Shown here one piece after another: positions 54,204 through 63,281 of a DNA stretch of 64,000 nucleotides. A program made the position numbers and the translations under genes. Each line of letters opens with the position of its first letter. Position 1 is the first letter of the stretch. Origin of the DNA: Nocardia wallacei (lineage in GTDB: Bacteria > Actinomycetota > Actinomycetes > Mycobacteriales > Mycobacteriaceae); assembly GCF_014466955.1 (NCBI RefSeq), contig NZ_AP023396.1, forward strand, positions 248,001 to 312,000, read 5' to 3'. Under the pieces are notes generated by a model. It ran no database searches. It was not told where the DNA came from and saw only the letters and a program-made list of their open reading frames with translations.

Positions 54204-56351
54204 ATGACCGACAACATGATTGCCTGGGAGAAGGACGCCGACGGCATCGTCGTGTTGACCATGGACGACCCCAACCAGGGCGCCAACACGATGAACGAGC
54301 TCTACAAGAGCTCGATGCAGGCCACCGTCGACCGCCTCGAGGCCGAGAAGGACGACATCGCCGGTGTCGTCATCACCTCGGCGAAGAAGACCTTCTTCGC
54401 GGGCGGCGACCTCAAGAACATGATGCAGACCGGGCCGGACGACGCCGCGGCCATCATGGAGGAACTGACCGTCATCAAGTCCGCGCTGCGCCGTCTGGAG
54501 CAGCTCGGTAAGCCGGTCGTCGCCGCCATCAACGGCGCGGCGCTCGGCGGCGGCCTGGAGATCGCGCTGGCCACCCACCACCGCATCGCCGCCGACGTGA
54601 AGGGCCTGAAGATCGGCCTGCCCGAGGTGAAGCTGGGTCTGCTGCCCGCCGGCGGCGGCGTCACCCGCACTGTGCGGATGTTCGGCCTGCAGACCGCGCT
54701 GCTGCAGATCCTGTTGCAGGGCAACGAGTTCGACGCCAACAAGGCCAAGGGCATCGGCCTGGTCGACGAGGTCGTCGGCTCGGTCGAGGAGCTGGTCCCG
54801 GCCGCCAAGGCGTGGATCAAGGCCAACCCCGACAAGGGCGTGCAGCCCTGGGATGTCAAGGGCTACAAGATCCCCGGCGGCACCCCGTCGAGCCCGGCGC
54901 TGGCCGCCAACCTCCCGGCGTTCCCGGCGAACCTGCGCAAGCAGCTCAAGGGCGCCAACATGCCGGCCCCGAAGAACATCATGTCCGCCGCCATCGAGGG
55001 CGCACAGGTCGACTTCGACAACGCCTCGCTGATCGAGTCGCGGTACTTCGTCAACCTGCTCACCGGGCCGGTCGCGAAGAACATGATCCAGGCGTTCTTC
55101 TTCGACCTGCAGACCATCAACAACGGTGGTTCGCGGCCGAAGGACGTGCCCAAGCGCGAGATCAAGAAGGTCGGCGTGCTGGGCGCGGGCATGATGGGCG
55201 CGGGCATCGCCTACGTGTCGGCCAAGGCCGGGTACGAGGTCGTGCTGAAGGACGTCTCGCTGGAGGCGGCCGAGCGCGGCAAGAACTACTCGGAGAAGAT
55301 CGAGGCGAAGGCGCTCTCGCGGGGCAAGACCACCGAGGAGAAGTCCAAGGCGCTGCTGGACCGCATCCACCCGACCGCCGACGCCAAGGATTTCGCGGGC
55401 GTCGACTTCGTCATCGAGGCCGTCTTCGAGAACACCGAGCTCAAGCAGAAGGTGTTCCAGGAGATCGAGGACATCGTCACCCCCGACGCGCTGCTCGGCT
55501 CCAACACCTCCACCCTGCCGATCACCGGCCTGGCCACCGGTGTGAAGCGGGAGCAGGACTTCATCGGCATCCACTTCTTCTCGCCGGTGGACAAGATGCC
55601 GCTGGTCGAGATCATCAAGGGCGAGAAGACCTCCGACGAGGCGCTGGCCCGGGTGTTCGACTACACCCTGGCGATCCGCAAGACCCCGATCGTGGTCAAC
55701 GACAGCCGCGGCTTCTTCACCTCGCGCGTGATCGGCACGTTCGTCAACGAGGCGATCGCCATGCTGAAGGAGGGCATCGACCCGCAGACCATCGAGCAGT
55801 CGGGTCTGCAGGCCGGTTACCCCGCGGCGCCGCTGCAGCTGTCGGACGAGCTGAACATGAAGCTCATGCAGAAGATCGCCGCCGAGACGCTGGAGGCCGC
55901 GAAGGCGGGCGACACCCGCCTGGGCACCGAGCGGCACCCGGCGCAGGACGTCATCGACTACATGGTCGGTGAGGGTCGTCCGGGCCGGCTGGAGAAGGCC
56001 GGTTTCTACGACTACGACGAGAACGGCAAGCGGCTGGGCCTGTGGTCGGGTCTGCGCGAGCACTTCAAGACCAGCACCGAGGACCAGGTTCCCTTCCAGG
56101 ACCTGATCGATCGGCAGCTGTTCATCGAGGCCATCGAGACCCAGAAGTGCTTCGACGAGGGTGTGCTGACCGCGACGGCCGATGCGAACATCGGCTCGAT
56201 CTTCGGTATCGGCTACCCGGCCTGGACCGGCGGTGTGCACCAGTTCATCGTCGGTTACCCGGGTGGCCAGGAGGCCTTCGTGGCCCGCGCCGACGAGCTG
56301 GCCGCCAAGTACGGCAAGCGGTTCGAGGTACCCGCCTCGCTGCGTAAGTAA
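54204..56351 (+). CDS. fadB: Fatty acid oxidation multifunctional enzyme alpha subunit
   Basis: 715 aa. N-terminal enoyl-CoA hydratase domain: TSAKKTFFAGGDLKNM, NGAALGGGLEIALATHHRIA, LPEVKLGLLPAGGGVTRTV. NAD-binding hydroxyacyl-CoA dehydrogenase domain from about residue 320: KVGVLGAGMMGAGIAYVSA, GSNTSTLPI, IHFFSPVDKMPLVEII, then the C-terminal 3HCDH domain (NDSRGFFTSRVIGTFVNEA). With FadA it performs three steps of beta-oxidation. GGAGAG is 12 nt upstream of the ATG. Confidence 0.95.
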   Translation: MTDNMIAWEKDADGIVVLTMDDPNQGANTMNELYKSSMQATVDRLEAEKDDIAGVVITSAKKTFFAGGDLKNMMQTGPDDAAAIMEELTVIKSALRRLEQLGKPVVAAINGAALGGGLEIALATHHRIAADVKGLKIGLPEVKLGLLPAGGGVTRTVRMFGLQTALLQILLQGNEFDANKAKGIGLVDEVVGSVEELVPAAKAWIKANPDKGVQPWDVKGYKIPGGTPSSPALAANLPAFPANLRKQLKGANMPAPKNIMSAAIEGAQVDFDNASLIESRYFVNLLTGPVAKNMIQAFFFDLQTINNGGSRPKDVPKREIKKVGVLGAGMMGAGIAYVSAKAGYEVVLKDVSLEAAERGKNYSEKIEAKALSRGKTTEEKSKALLDRIHPTADAKDFAGVDFVIEAVFENTELKQKVFQEIEDIVTPDALLGSNTSTLPITGLATGVKREQDFIGIHFFSPVDKMPLVEIIKGEKTSDEALARVFDYTLAIRKTPIVVNDSRGFFTSRVIGTFVNEAIAMLKEGIDPQTIEQSGLQAGYPAAPLQLSDELNMKLMQKIAAETLEAAKAGDTRLGTERHPAQDVIDYMVGEGRPGRLEKAGFYDYDENGKRLGLWSGLREHFKTSTEDQVPFQDLIDRQLFIEAIETQKCFDEGVLTATADANIGSIFGIGYPAWTGGVHQFIVGYPGGQEAFVARADELAAKYGKRFEVPASLRK

Positions 56352-56367
56352 TCCCGGCGTAGCAGCC

Positions 56368-56408
56368 GGTACGGCCCGGATCACGGTGGACGTGGTCCGG
56401 GCCGTACC
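56368..56408 (+). terminator. Terminator of fadAB
   Basis: GGTACGGCCCGGA (56368-56380) and TCCGGGCCGTACC (56396-56408) form a perfect 13-bp stem with a 15-nt loop, 17 bp after the fadB stop. No U-tract follows, as is common in actinobacteria. Confidence 0.75.
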
Positions 56409-56514
56409 GCGTCCGAAGGGCTTTCGCGGGTGCGGGATACACGCGGGCGGAATTGCCACCGCGTCGCCGAAGTCCGCGCTACGTTGGAATCAGCGGAACG
56501 TTCGAGGTGGTCCC

Positions 56515-59500
56515 ATGAACCCACATACGGGCAAAGTCCGCAGCACCGATGCTCCCGCCGAATCGAACACCCAGCGTTACCCGCGGATCGGGATCGCCGA
56601 CCAGCTCGCGGCGATGGGGTTGTTCGACGCCGAGGAGATCGGCCGCGGCGGCTTCGGGGTCGTCTATCGCTGTGCCCAGCGCGCCCTGGACCGGGTCGTC
56701 GCGGTGAAGGTGCTCTCCTCGGAGATCGACCAGGAGAGCCGCGAGCGATTCCTGCGCGAGGAGCACGCGATGGGCCGGTTGTCCGGCCATCCGAACATCG
56801 TGGACGTGCTGCAGGTCGACGTGACACCCGGTGGGCTGCCCTTCATCGTGATGCCCTACGCCACGCACGGCTCGCTCGAGCAACTCATCCGCGACCACGG
56901 GCCGCTGGACTGGTCGGATTCGCTGCGGGTCGGGGTGAAACTGGCCGGGGCGATCGAGAGCGCGCACCGGGTGCACGTACTGCACCGCGACGTGAAACCC
57001 GCCAACGTGCTGCTCAGCCGCTACGGCGAACCGCAGCTGACCGATTTCGGCATCGCCCGCATCCCGGGTGGATTCCGCACCTCGACCAGCATGATCACCG
57101 GCTCGCCCGCGTTCACCGCGCCCGAGGTGCTCAAGGGCGAGGAGCCGACCGTGCGCTCGGACGTGTACGGCCTGGGGTCGACCCTGTTCGCCCTGCTCAC
57201 CGGGCACGCCGCCTTCGAGCGGCAGTCCGGGGAGAAGGTCGTTGCGCAATTTCTGCGCATCACCACCCAGCCCGTTCCGGACCTGCGCGAGCAGGACATC
57301 CCCGCCGGTGTGGCGGAGGTGATCGAACGGGCGATGGCGGCCGATCCGGCGGACCGGCCGCGGTCGGCGCTGGAGCTGGGCGAGCTGCTGCGCTCGGTAC
57401 AGCGCGAGCAGGGCCAACTGCCCGACGAGATGGCGTTGCTGCAACCCGGTCCGAACGCCGACGAGGCCGGCATCGCGGGGGCGACGGCGTACCCGTCGCT
57501 CCGCTCGCGGTCCGTGCTGACGGGCAGGCGGGCCTCGCCGACCCTGCGTCCGCCGCCTCGCGACGGCTCGCAAGATACCGCCGCGGCGCACCCGCTGGTT
57601 CCGCCCGCCACGTTACCGCCTACGGCGGCAACGAAATTCCGGCCGCCGACGCCGACGCGGCGGCCGATCGAACGTCCGCGTCTGCTGGATATCCTGCGCG
57701 CCGGTGAACGCCGTCGGCTGGCGGTGATCCACGGTCCGGCCGGATTCGGCAAGAGCACCGTCGCGGCGCAGTGGCGGGCCGAGCTGACCGCCGGTGGCAC
57801 CGCGGTGGCCTGGCTCGGCATCGGCGATGACGACGACAACGAGGTGTGGTTCCTGGCGCACCTGGTGCAGGCCATCCGCCGGGTGGCACCGGAACTGGGC
57901 ACGGGACTCGAGCAGGTGCTCGAGGAGCGGTCCGGGGAGGCCGTGCCCTACGCGATCTCCACGCTGATCGATGAGATCCACACCGCCGGGCAGCCGGTAG
58001 CGGTGGTGATCGAGGACTGGCACCGGGTCACCGACGCCGGGGCGCATCGGGCGATGGACGCCCTCCTGGACAATGCCTGCCATCACCTGCGGTTCGTCGT
58101 GACCACCAGGGAGCAGACCGGCTTGCCGCTGAGTCGGCTGCGAGTGCGTGACGAGGTGGTCGAACTCGGCTGCGACGAGCTGCGCCTGACACCGCTGGAG
58201 ACCCGGCAGATTCTGGTGGAGCGCAACGGTTTCCGGCTGACCGACGAGCAGGTCGAGCAGATCCACACCGCCGCGGACGGCTGGCCCGCGGCGATCCAGC
58301 TGGTGAGCCTGTCGCTGCGGGGCGGACGACCGGCGTCCGCGGACGAGCCCGCGGGCGCGGCGGTGGTCGACGCGGAGCAGCTCATCGCGCATCTGTCCGG
58401 TGGCAATCACGCTATTCGCGAATACCTTTCGGAGAACGTGCTCGACACCCTCGATACCGACATGCTCGAGTTCCTGATGGCGATCTCGGTGACCGAACGG
58501 GTGAGCGGTTCGCTGGCCGCCGCGCTCAGCGGTGCGTCCGACGCCGAGCGATTGCTGGAGCAGGCGCAGCAGCGGGAGCTGTTCGTCAGCCGCGTCGAAC
58601 ACGACCCGGAGTGGTTCCGGATCCAGCCGTTGTTCGCCGAGCACCTGCGTGACCGGCTGGAGCGCGTGCACCCCGGCCGGTCGAAGGCATTGCACCGCAA
58701 GGCTTCCCGGTGGTACGCCGAGCATCGCCAGCTGCGCCGGTCGGTCGATCACGCGCTCGCGGCCACCGATCTGGAGCTGGCGCTGGACCTGCTGGAGTCC
58801 GGCGGCATGGATCTCATCGATACCTCACGGCTGGCCACGCTGCTGGGGACGGTGTCGAAACTGCCGGTGCAACAGGTGGCTTCGCGGTCGAAACTGCTGC
58901 TGGCACTCGCGCGCGCCAACATCAATCTGCAACAGTCCGGGGCCGCGCGCACCGCGCTGGGGCGGCTGTCGAGCATGCTGGCGCGCAGTTCGCCCACCGA
59001 CGCCGAGACGGTGCGACAGCGCTGTGAGGCCGCGGTGCTGGGCGCCGCCGATCTCGTGGCGCGCGACCGCACCGACGGTGTGCTGGACAAGGTTTCGGAT
59101 TGCCTGAAGCTGGCCGACGACCTGCCGCCGTGGACGGTGTCGACGGCGGGCAATCTGGTGTCGTTCGTGCGGCTGTGCGAGTTCGACTTCGACGGGGCGC
59201 GCAGGATGCAGGACTGGGCGGCGCCGTATCACGCCCGCTCCAAGGACCCGCTCGGCATGGTGCTGGGCCTGCTGGGCAAGGGTGCGGCGGCCTACGAACA
59301 GCTCGATATCGACACGGCCACACAGTGTTTCGAACAGGCGTGGCAGACGGCGCGGGAGCGTTCGGGTCCGCGTTCGCACGCGGTCCGGGTGGCGGCGGCG
59401 GTGCTCGGTGAAGTCACCTACCGGCGTGGTGATCTGGATGCGGCCCAGGCGCTGCTGGACGAGAGCCATCAGCTGGTGGCCCGGGTGGGGCCGGTCGACT

Positions 59501-60156
59501 TCCTGATCACGACGTTCGTGGTGGGCGCGCGGGTCAAGGCGGTGCTCGGCGATGTCGATACCGCCGTCGCGCGGCTCGACGAGGGTGCGCGCATCGCCGC
59601 CGACCGCAAACTGCCCCGGCTGGCCGCCCACATCCGCGCCGAACGTCTCCGGCTGGACCTGCCGGTCGAGCGGCCCGCCGTGTCGATGCCGGAACCGGCG
59701 ATGCGGCCGGTGCGGCACAGCACGGGCGTGGCCGCGCTGACGTCCGAGGCGGAGGAGATCGCCGCCATCCGCGCCCTGCTGGCCCGCCACTACCGCGGCG
59801 GCGTCGACGCCCTCGGCGACGACGACGTGGCCCCGCTCGGCACCGACGACTCCGCGGTGAAACGGGCCAGGGCACTACACGCCCGGATGTCCGAACAACG
59901 CCGTCCCCGTGCGGGATTGGACGCCGCCCTCCTCCTCGCCGAATGTCTCTCGGCGGCAGGCTGGACCGGCGAAGCCATCGCCACCCTCACCCCGGCCGTC
60001 GCCCGCTGCGCCGAATTGGGTTGGCCCCGGCCACTATTGGATGCTGGCCCCGGCGTCGTCGGCCTGCTCAGCACCTTCCGCAACGACCTGCTGTTCGGTG
60101 CGGATCATGCCGAAACCCCCGCCATACCAAGGAAATTCCTCGACTGCCTGCTTTGA
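56515..60156 (+). CDS. PknK-like Ser/Thr kinase with STAND ATPase and TPR-type tail
   Basis: 1213 aa from ATG 56515. Kinase: GRGGFG (43-48), AVK lysine K65, HRDVKPAN (catalytic D159), DFG (177-179), activation loop TSTSMITGSPAFTAPE. A linker leads to a MalT-like ATPase: Walker A GPAGFGKST (407-415), VVIEDWHRVTD, VVTTREQTGLPLSRLRV, GWPAAIQL, then helical TPR-like repeats. This is the layout of PknK (Rv3080c), which is about 1100 aa. The C-terminus (LLFGADHAETPAIPRK) has no LuxR-type helix-turn-helix. It probably senses a signal and phosphorylates regulators. Confidence 0.88.
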   Translation: MNPHTGKVRSTDAPAESNTQRYPRIGIADQLAAMGLFDAEEIGRGGFGVVYRCAQRALDRVVAVKVLSSEIDQESRERFLREEHAMGRLSGHPNIVDVLQVDVTPGGLPFIVMPYATHGSLEQLIRDHGPLDWSDSLRVGVKLAGAIESAHRVHVLHRDVKPANVLLSRYGEPQLTDFGIARIPGGFRTSTSMITGSPAFTAPEVLKGEEPTVRSDVYGLGSTLFALLTGHAAFERQSGEKVVAQFLRITTQPVPDLREQDIPAGVAEVIERAMAADPADRPRSALELGELLRSVQREQGQLPDEMALLQPGPNADEAGIAGATAYPSLRSRSVLTGRRASPTLRPPPRDGSQDTAAAHPLVPPATLPPTAATKFRPPTPTRRPIERPRLLDILRAGERRRLAVIHGPAGFGKSTVAAQWRAELTAGGTAVAWLGIGDDDDNEVWFLAHLVQAIRRVAPELGTGLEQVLEERSGEAVPYAISTLIDEIHTAGQPVAVVIEDWHRVTDAGAHRAMDALLDNACHHLRFVVTTREQTGLPLSRLRVRDEVVELGCDELRLTPLETRQILVERNGFRLTDEQVEQIHTAADGWPAAIQLVSLSLRGGRPASADEPAGAAVVDAEQLIAHLSGGNHAIREYLSENVLDTLDTDMLEFLMAISVTERVSGSLAAALSGASDAERLLEQAQQRELFVSRVEHDPEWFRIQPLFAEHLRDRLERVHPGRSKALHRKASRWYAEHRQLRRSVDHALAATDLELALDLLESGGMDLIDTSRLATLLGTVSKLPVQQVASRSKLLLALARANINLQQSGAARTALGRLSSMLARSSPTDAETVRQRCEAAVLGAADLVARDRTDGVLDKVSDCLKLADDLPPWTVSTAGNLVSFVRLCEFDFDGARRMQDWAAPYHARSKDPLGMVLGLLGKGAAAYEQLDIDTATQCFEQAWQTARERSGPRSHAVRVAAAVLGEVTYRRGDLDAAQALLDESHQLVARVGPVDFLITTFVVGARVKAVLGDVDTAVARLDEGARIAADRKLPRLAAHIRAERLRLDLPVERPAVSMPEPAMRPVRHSTGVAALTSEAEEIAAIRALLARHYRGGVDALGDDDVAPLGTDDSAVKRARALHARMSEQRRPRAGLDAALLLAECLSAAGWTGEAIATLTPAVARCAELGWPRPLLDAGPGVVGLLSTFRNDLLFGADHAETPAIPRKFLDCLL

Positions 60157-60161
60157 GCGTA

Positions 60162-60200
60162 TTCCGTCATCCCGGCGAAAAGCGTGCCGGGATGACGGAA
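60162..60200. repeat. REP-like 15-bp inverted repeat
   Basis: TTCCGTCATCCCGGC (60162-60176), 9-nt spacer, GCCGGGATGACGGAA (60186-60200): a perfect 15-bp stem shortly after the kinase stop. The CGTCATCCCGGC core is of a type often found as dispersed palindromic repeats in Nocardia and related genomes. It may also terminate transcription from both sides. Confidence 0.7.
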
Positions 60201-60286
60201 ATGTGGCGCCCTCTCACGATGGGGATGCGCGCCGCTCTCCCAGAGTGAGGGTGCGTGCTGCCTTCTCAGGTGACGGATGGGGTGTC

Positions 60287-61603
60287 TCAGGCGTTCCACC
60301 AGGGGCGCAGGGGGACCGTCCACTTCTCGTCGGGGCCGAGTTTCATGCCGAGGACCTGGTGGAGTTGGACCACGTTGCGTTCGAAGCCGAGGACGCAGCC
60401 GGCCATGTAGAGGCCCCAGACCTTGGCGGTGCCCTCGTCGGCGGCGGCTACGCAGTAGTCCCAGTTCTCGACCAGGTTCTTGCACCATTCGCGCAGGGTG
60501 AGCGCGTAGTGCGGGCGCAGGTTCTCCTCGTGGAAGACCTCGAGGCCGACGTTCTGGATGTCGGAGATGATGCGGCCGGAGCCGATCAGCTCGCCGTCGG
60601 GGAACACGTAGCGGTCGATGAAGTCACCGGCCTTGGTGGTGCGGGTGTTGTCGGGCCGGGTGATGCAGTGGTTCAGGAACAGGCCGCCATCGCGCAGCTT
60701 GCTCTTGATGTAGCCGAAGTACGACGGGTAATTGTGCACGCCGATGTGCTCGGTGAGACCGATCGACGACAGCGCGTCGAATTCGGTTTCGGGCACGTCG
60801 CGGTAGTCGGAGTGGCGCACCTCGGCCAGGTCCTGCAGACCCTCCTCGGCGATCTTCTTCTGCGCCCACTCGGCCTGCTCCTTGGACAGCGTCGCACCGA
60901 TCACCTTGACGCCGCGCTTGGCCGCGTAGCGCACCATGCCGCCCCAGCCGCAGCCGATATCGAGCAGCCGGTCGCCCGCCTTCAGGTTGAGCTTGTCGAA
61001 CACCAGGCGGTACTTGTTCTCCTGCGCCTGCTCGAGGGTCCAGTTCTCGTCGCCGTAGACCGCGCAGGTGTAGGTCATCGACGGGCCGAGCACGTACTCG
61101 TAGAACTCGTTGGAGACGTCGTAGTGGTGGTGGATCGCCTCGGCGTCGCGGCCTTTGGAGTGCCGGAAGCCCTCCAGGGCGATGCGTCGCCAGCGCGGCA
61201 GCGTCTCCTGCGGCGGCGGAGCGATCGGCTTGAGCGCATCCCAGCCAAGCGAGCGGGCGATGGTGACCAGCGCCAGCGCCGACGGGCGCCGGAACTTCAA
61301 GTCGCTCATCGCTTTCAGGATGTCGTAGGGATCACCCGGGTGGACACCCTCGACGGCCATGTCACCGGAGATGTAGGCGCGCGCCATGCCCAGATCGCCC
61401 GGGGCGGTGGCGATGTAGTTGATGCCGCGCGGGGTGCGGATATCCAGCCGGTACTTCGAATCCTCCGGGCCGCAGCTCGACCCGTCGTAGGCGGTGAACC
61501 GAATGGGCACCGGCCCCTCGACGAGGGTCTCGAAGATCTCGGCGATGCTGAGTTTGGTTCCCAGTTCCGCGAAGACGTCCGAACGATCTTTGAACGTGGT
61601 CAC
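60287..61603 (-). CDS. tmsB: Fatty-acyl phospholipid methyltransferase (Rv3720-like, TmsB)
   Basis: 438 aa. A cyclopropane-synthase-like SAM methyltransferase: AEAIHHHYDVSNEFYEYVLGPSMTYTCAVY in outline, SAM motif LLDIGCGWGGMVRYAA, SIGLTEHIGVHNYPSYF, and SDIQNVGLEVFHEENLRPHYALTL. The N-terminal 120 residues are the family's extra domain. Its ATG overlaps the stop of the FAD gene (ATGA). In actinobacteria this pair makes 10-methyl fatty acids: TmsB methylates oleoyl chains to a 10-methylene intermediate. Assignment rests on the gene pair. Confidence 0.82.
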   Translation of the reverse strand: MTTFKDRSDVFAELGTKLSIAEIFETLVEGPVPIRFTAYDGSSCGPEDSKYRLDIRTPRGINYIATAPGDLGMARAYISGDMAVEGVHPGDPYDILKAMSDLKFRRPSALALVTIARSLGWDALKPIAPPPQETLPRWRRIALEGFRHSKGRDAEAIHHHYDVSNEFYEYVLGPSMTYTCAVYGDENWTLEQAQENKYRLVFDKLNLKAGDRLLDIGCGWGGMVRYAAKRGVKVIGATLSKEQAEWAQKKIAEEGLQDLAEVRHSDYRDVPETEFDALSSIGLTEHIGVHNYPSYFGYIKSKLRDGGLFLNHCITRPDNTRTTKAGDFIDRYVFPDGELIGSGRIISDIQNVGLEVFHEENLRPHYALTLREWCKNLVENWDYCVAAADEGTAKVWGLYMAGCVLGFERNVVQLHQVLGMKLGPDEKWTVPLRPWWNA

Positions 61604-63042
61604 TTGCGTTGCACCGCCTTCGAATACAAATCCAGTAAACGATGATCCGGGTCGTAGTGTTTCTTCAAATCGGGGTAGACGTCGCCGCCGTACAGAGCGG
61701 CGAATTCATCTTTGTCGTAGTACGCGTCCGAGTACAGAGATTTGTGACCGTCCAGTTCGGACACCTTGCGTTCGATCGCGCGATTGGCGGCGCCCTCCGG
61801 CGCACCCGGTGTCGTCGGCACGGCCGACCAGAAGCCGACGTTGACGTAGGTCCGCTCGGGTTCCAGCGGGTACAGCGGCCACGGCCGCCCGCCGGTGGTG
61901 GATCCCTTGTCGCGCAGGCGCAGTGGGCACAGCCAGACCGGCTCGATCGGAATCTCGGCGAGGAACCACGCCATGAACTCGGCGGTGCGCTCGATGGGCA
62001 CCTCGATGTCCTGCACGACGCGTTCGCGTGGCGGGTTGCCCTTGCGGGCCTCCAGCTTGTCGGCGATGTCGTACTTGTGATCGAGCGCGATCAGCTTCCA
62101 ATAGAAGCTCGAGCGCCGGTACTTCCGGGGCCAGAACCGGCGGATCCGCGGGTTCTGGGTCCCGAACGCGCGCGAGCACCAGAACCAGTCGGTGTCCCAC
62201 CGCCACAGGTAGTCGTGGATGGTGAGGCGGTCGCGGCGGGGCTGTTTCGCGTCGTGCTGGATGGACCGGTAGAAGATGTCCATCCCGGTGTAGTCGCTGA
62301 CCGGGCCGGGCTCGTCGGTCTGCCGGCCGAGGATCAGGTAGCTCTCGTCGGCGGTGAACACCACGCCGTCGAGGTAGTCGACCGGCTCACCGTCGTAGGA
62401 GCGGTCGAGCACGATCTGCGCCATGACCGCTTCCAGCTCGCGCAGGTCATGGAAGCGCACGTGCCGCAGCGCCACGTAGGGCCGCACCTGTTCCAGCTCG
62501 ATCTTCAGCCGGGTCGAATAGCCGAGCGTGCCATAGGAGTTCGGGAAGCCCCGGAACAGTTCGGCGTGCTCGCCGTCGGGCGTCGCGGTGATGATCTCGC
62601 CCGCGCCGGTGAGCACGTCGATCTCCAGCACCGACTCGTGCGGGAGGCCGTTGCGGAACGACGTCGACTCGATGCCCAGGCCGGTGACCGCGCCGCCCAG
62701 GGTGATCGTCTTGAGCTGCGGCACCACCAGCGGGGCCAGCCCGTACGGCAGCGTCGCGGCGACGAGATCCTCGTAGGTGGTCATCCCGGCCACGTCGGCG
62801 GTCCGGGCCTGCGCGTCGACCGCGATCACCTGGGTCAGGCCCGAAACGTCCAGCCCCGGAGCGGGGTTCTTGGCCCGGGCCCGGAACAGGTTCGAGGTCT
62901 TCTTGGCCAGCCGGATGTTCGCCTCCCGGGGGATGGCGCGATAACTGGCCAGCAGGCGGTCGACCCCCGCCCGATGCGCGGCAAAACCTGATTCGTGTGC
63001 GGCCGGTGCGCGGCCGGCCTTCCCCAACAGACTCACTGCCAC
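61600..63042 (-). CDS. tmsA: FAD-binding oxidoreductase (Rv3719-like, TmsA)
   Basis: 480 aa. PCMH-type FAD domain: LAKKTSNLFRARAKNPAPGLDVSGL in outline, VIAVDAQARTADVAGMTTYEDLVAATLPYGLAPLVVPQLKTITLGGAVTGLGIESTSFRNG in outline, as in the DWF1/DHCR24-like oxidoreductases. C-terminal substrate domain ends YLDLKKHYDPDHRLLDLYSKAV-like. It is thought to reduce the 10-methylene lipid intermediate to the 10-methyl product. Upstream of and coupled to tmsB. A third gene, tmsC, often found in such operons, is not next to it. Confidence 0.82.
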   Translation of the reverse strand: MAVSLLGKAGRAPAAHESGFAAHRAGVDRLLASYRAIPREANIRLAKKTSNLFRARAKNPAPGLDVSGLTQVIAVDAQARTADVAGMTTYEDLVAATLPYGLAPLVVPQLKTITLGGAVTGLGIESTSFRNGLPHESVLEIDVLTGAGEIITATPDGEHAELFRGFPNSYGTLGYSTRLKIELEQVRPYVALRHVRFHDLRELEAVMAQIVLDRSYDGEPVDYLDGVVFTADESYLILGRQTDEPGPVSDYTGMDIFYRSIQHDAKQPRRDRLTIHDYLWRWDTDWFWCSRAFGTQNPRIRRFWPRKYRRSSFYWKLIALDHKYDIADKLEARKGNPPRERVVQDIEVPIERTAEFMAWFLAEIPIEPVWLCPLRLRDKGSTTGGRPWPLYPLEPERTYVNVGFWSAVPTTPGAPEGAANRAIERKVSELDGHKSLYSDAYYDKDEFAALYGGDVYPDLKKHYDPDHRLLDLYSKAVQRK

Positions 63043-63281
63043 ACCCTGACGCTATCTCTCCCCGAAGGGGGAGGCCACCGCGAGGGTACCTATTGCCAGG
63101 AATTTTCACGTATCCGTTGCATTGCGTCGGGGTCTGCGCACGATGCCCTGGCGACCGGTGAACCGGCAGGTCGAGGCGGTGATTAGCCTGTCTAATGGAG
63201 TGTGCTGAGATGGAGTGTGCTGAGGTCTTCGTCGGGTGCGCGGTGCGGAATCGCTCGTCGGCTCCCGGGCGGCGGACGCGC
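63043..63281. other. Intergenic region with tandem 15-bp repeat
   Basis: ATGGAGTGTGCTGAG occurs twice in direct tandem (63195-63209 and 63210-63224). If translated on the plus strand it reads MECAEMECAE, but the frame has no ribosome site and runs antisense to the next gene. The tmsA promoter should lie close to 63043-63120. No gene called. Confidence 0.5.
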
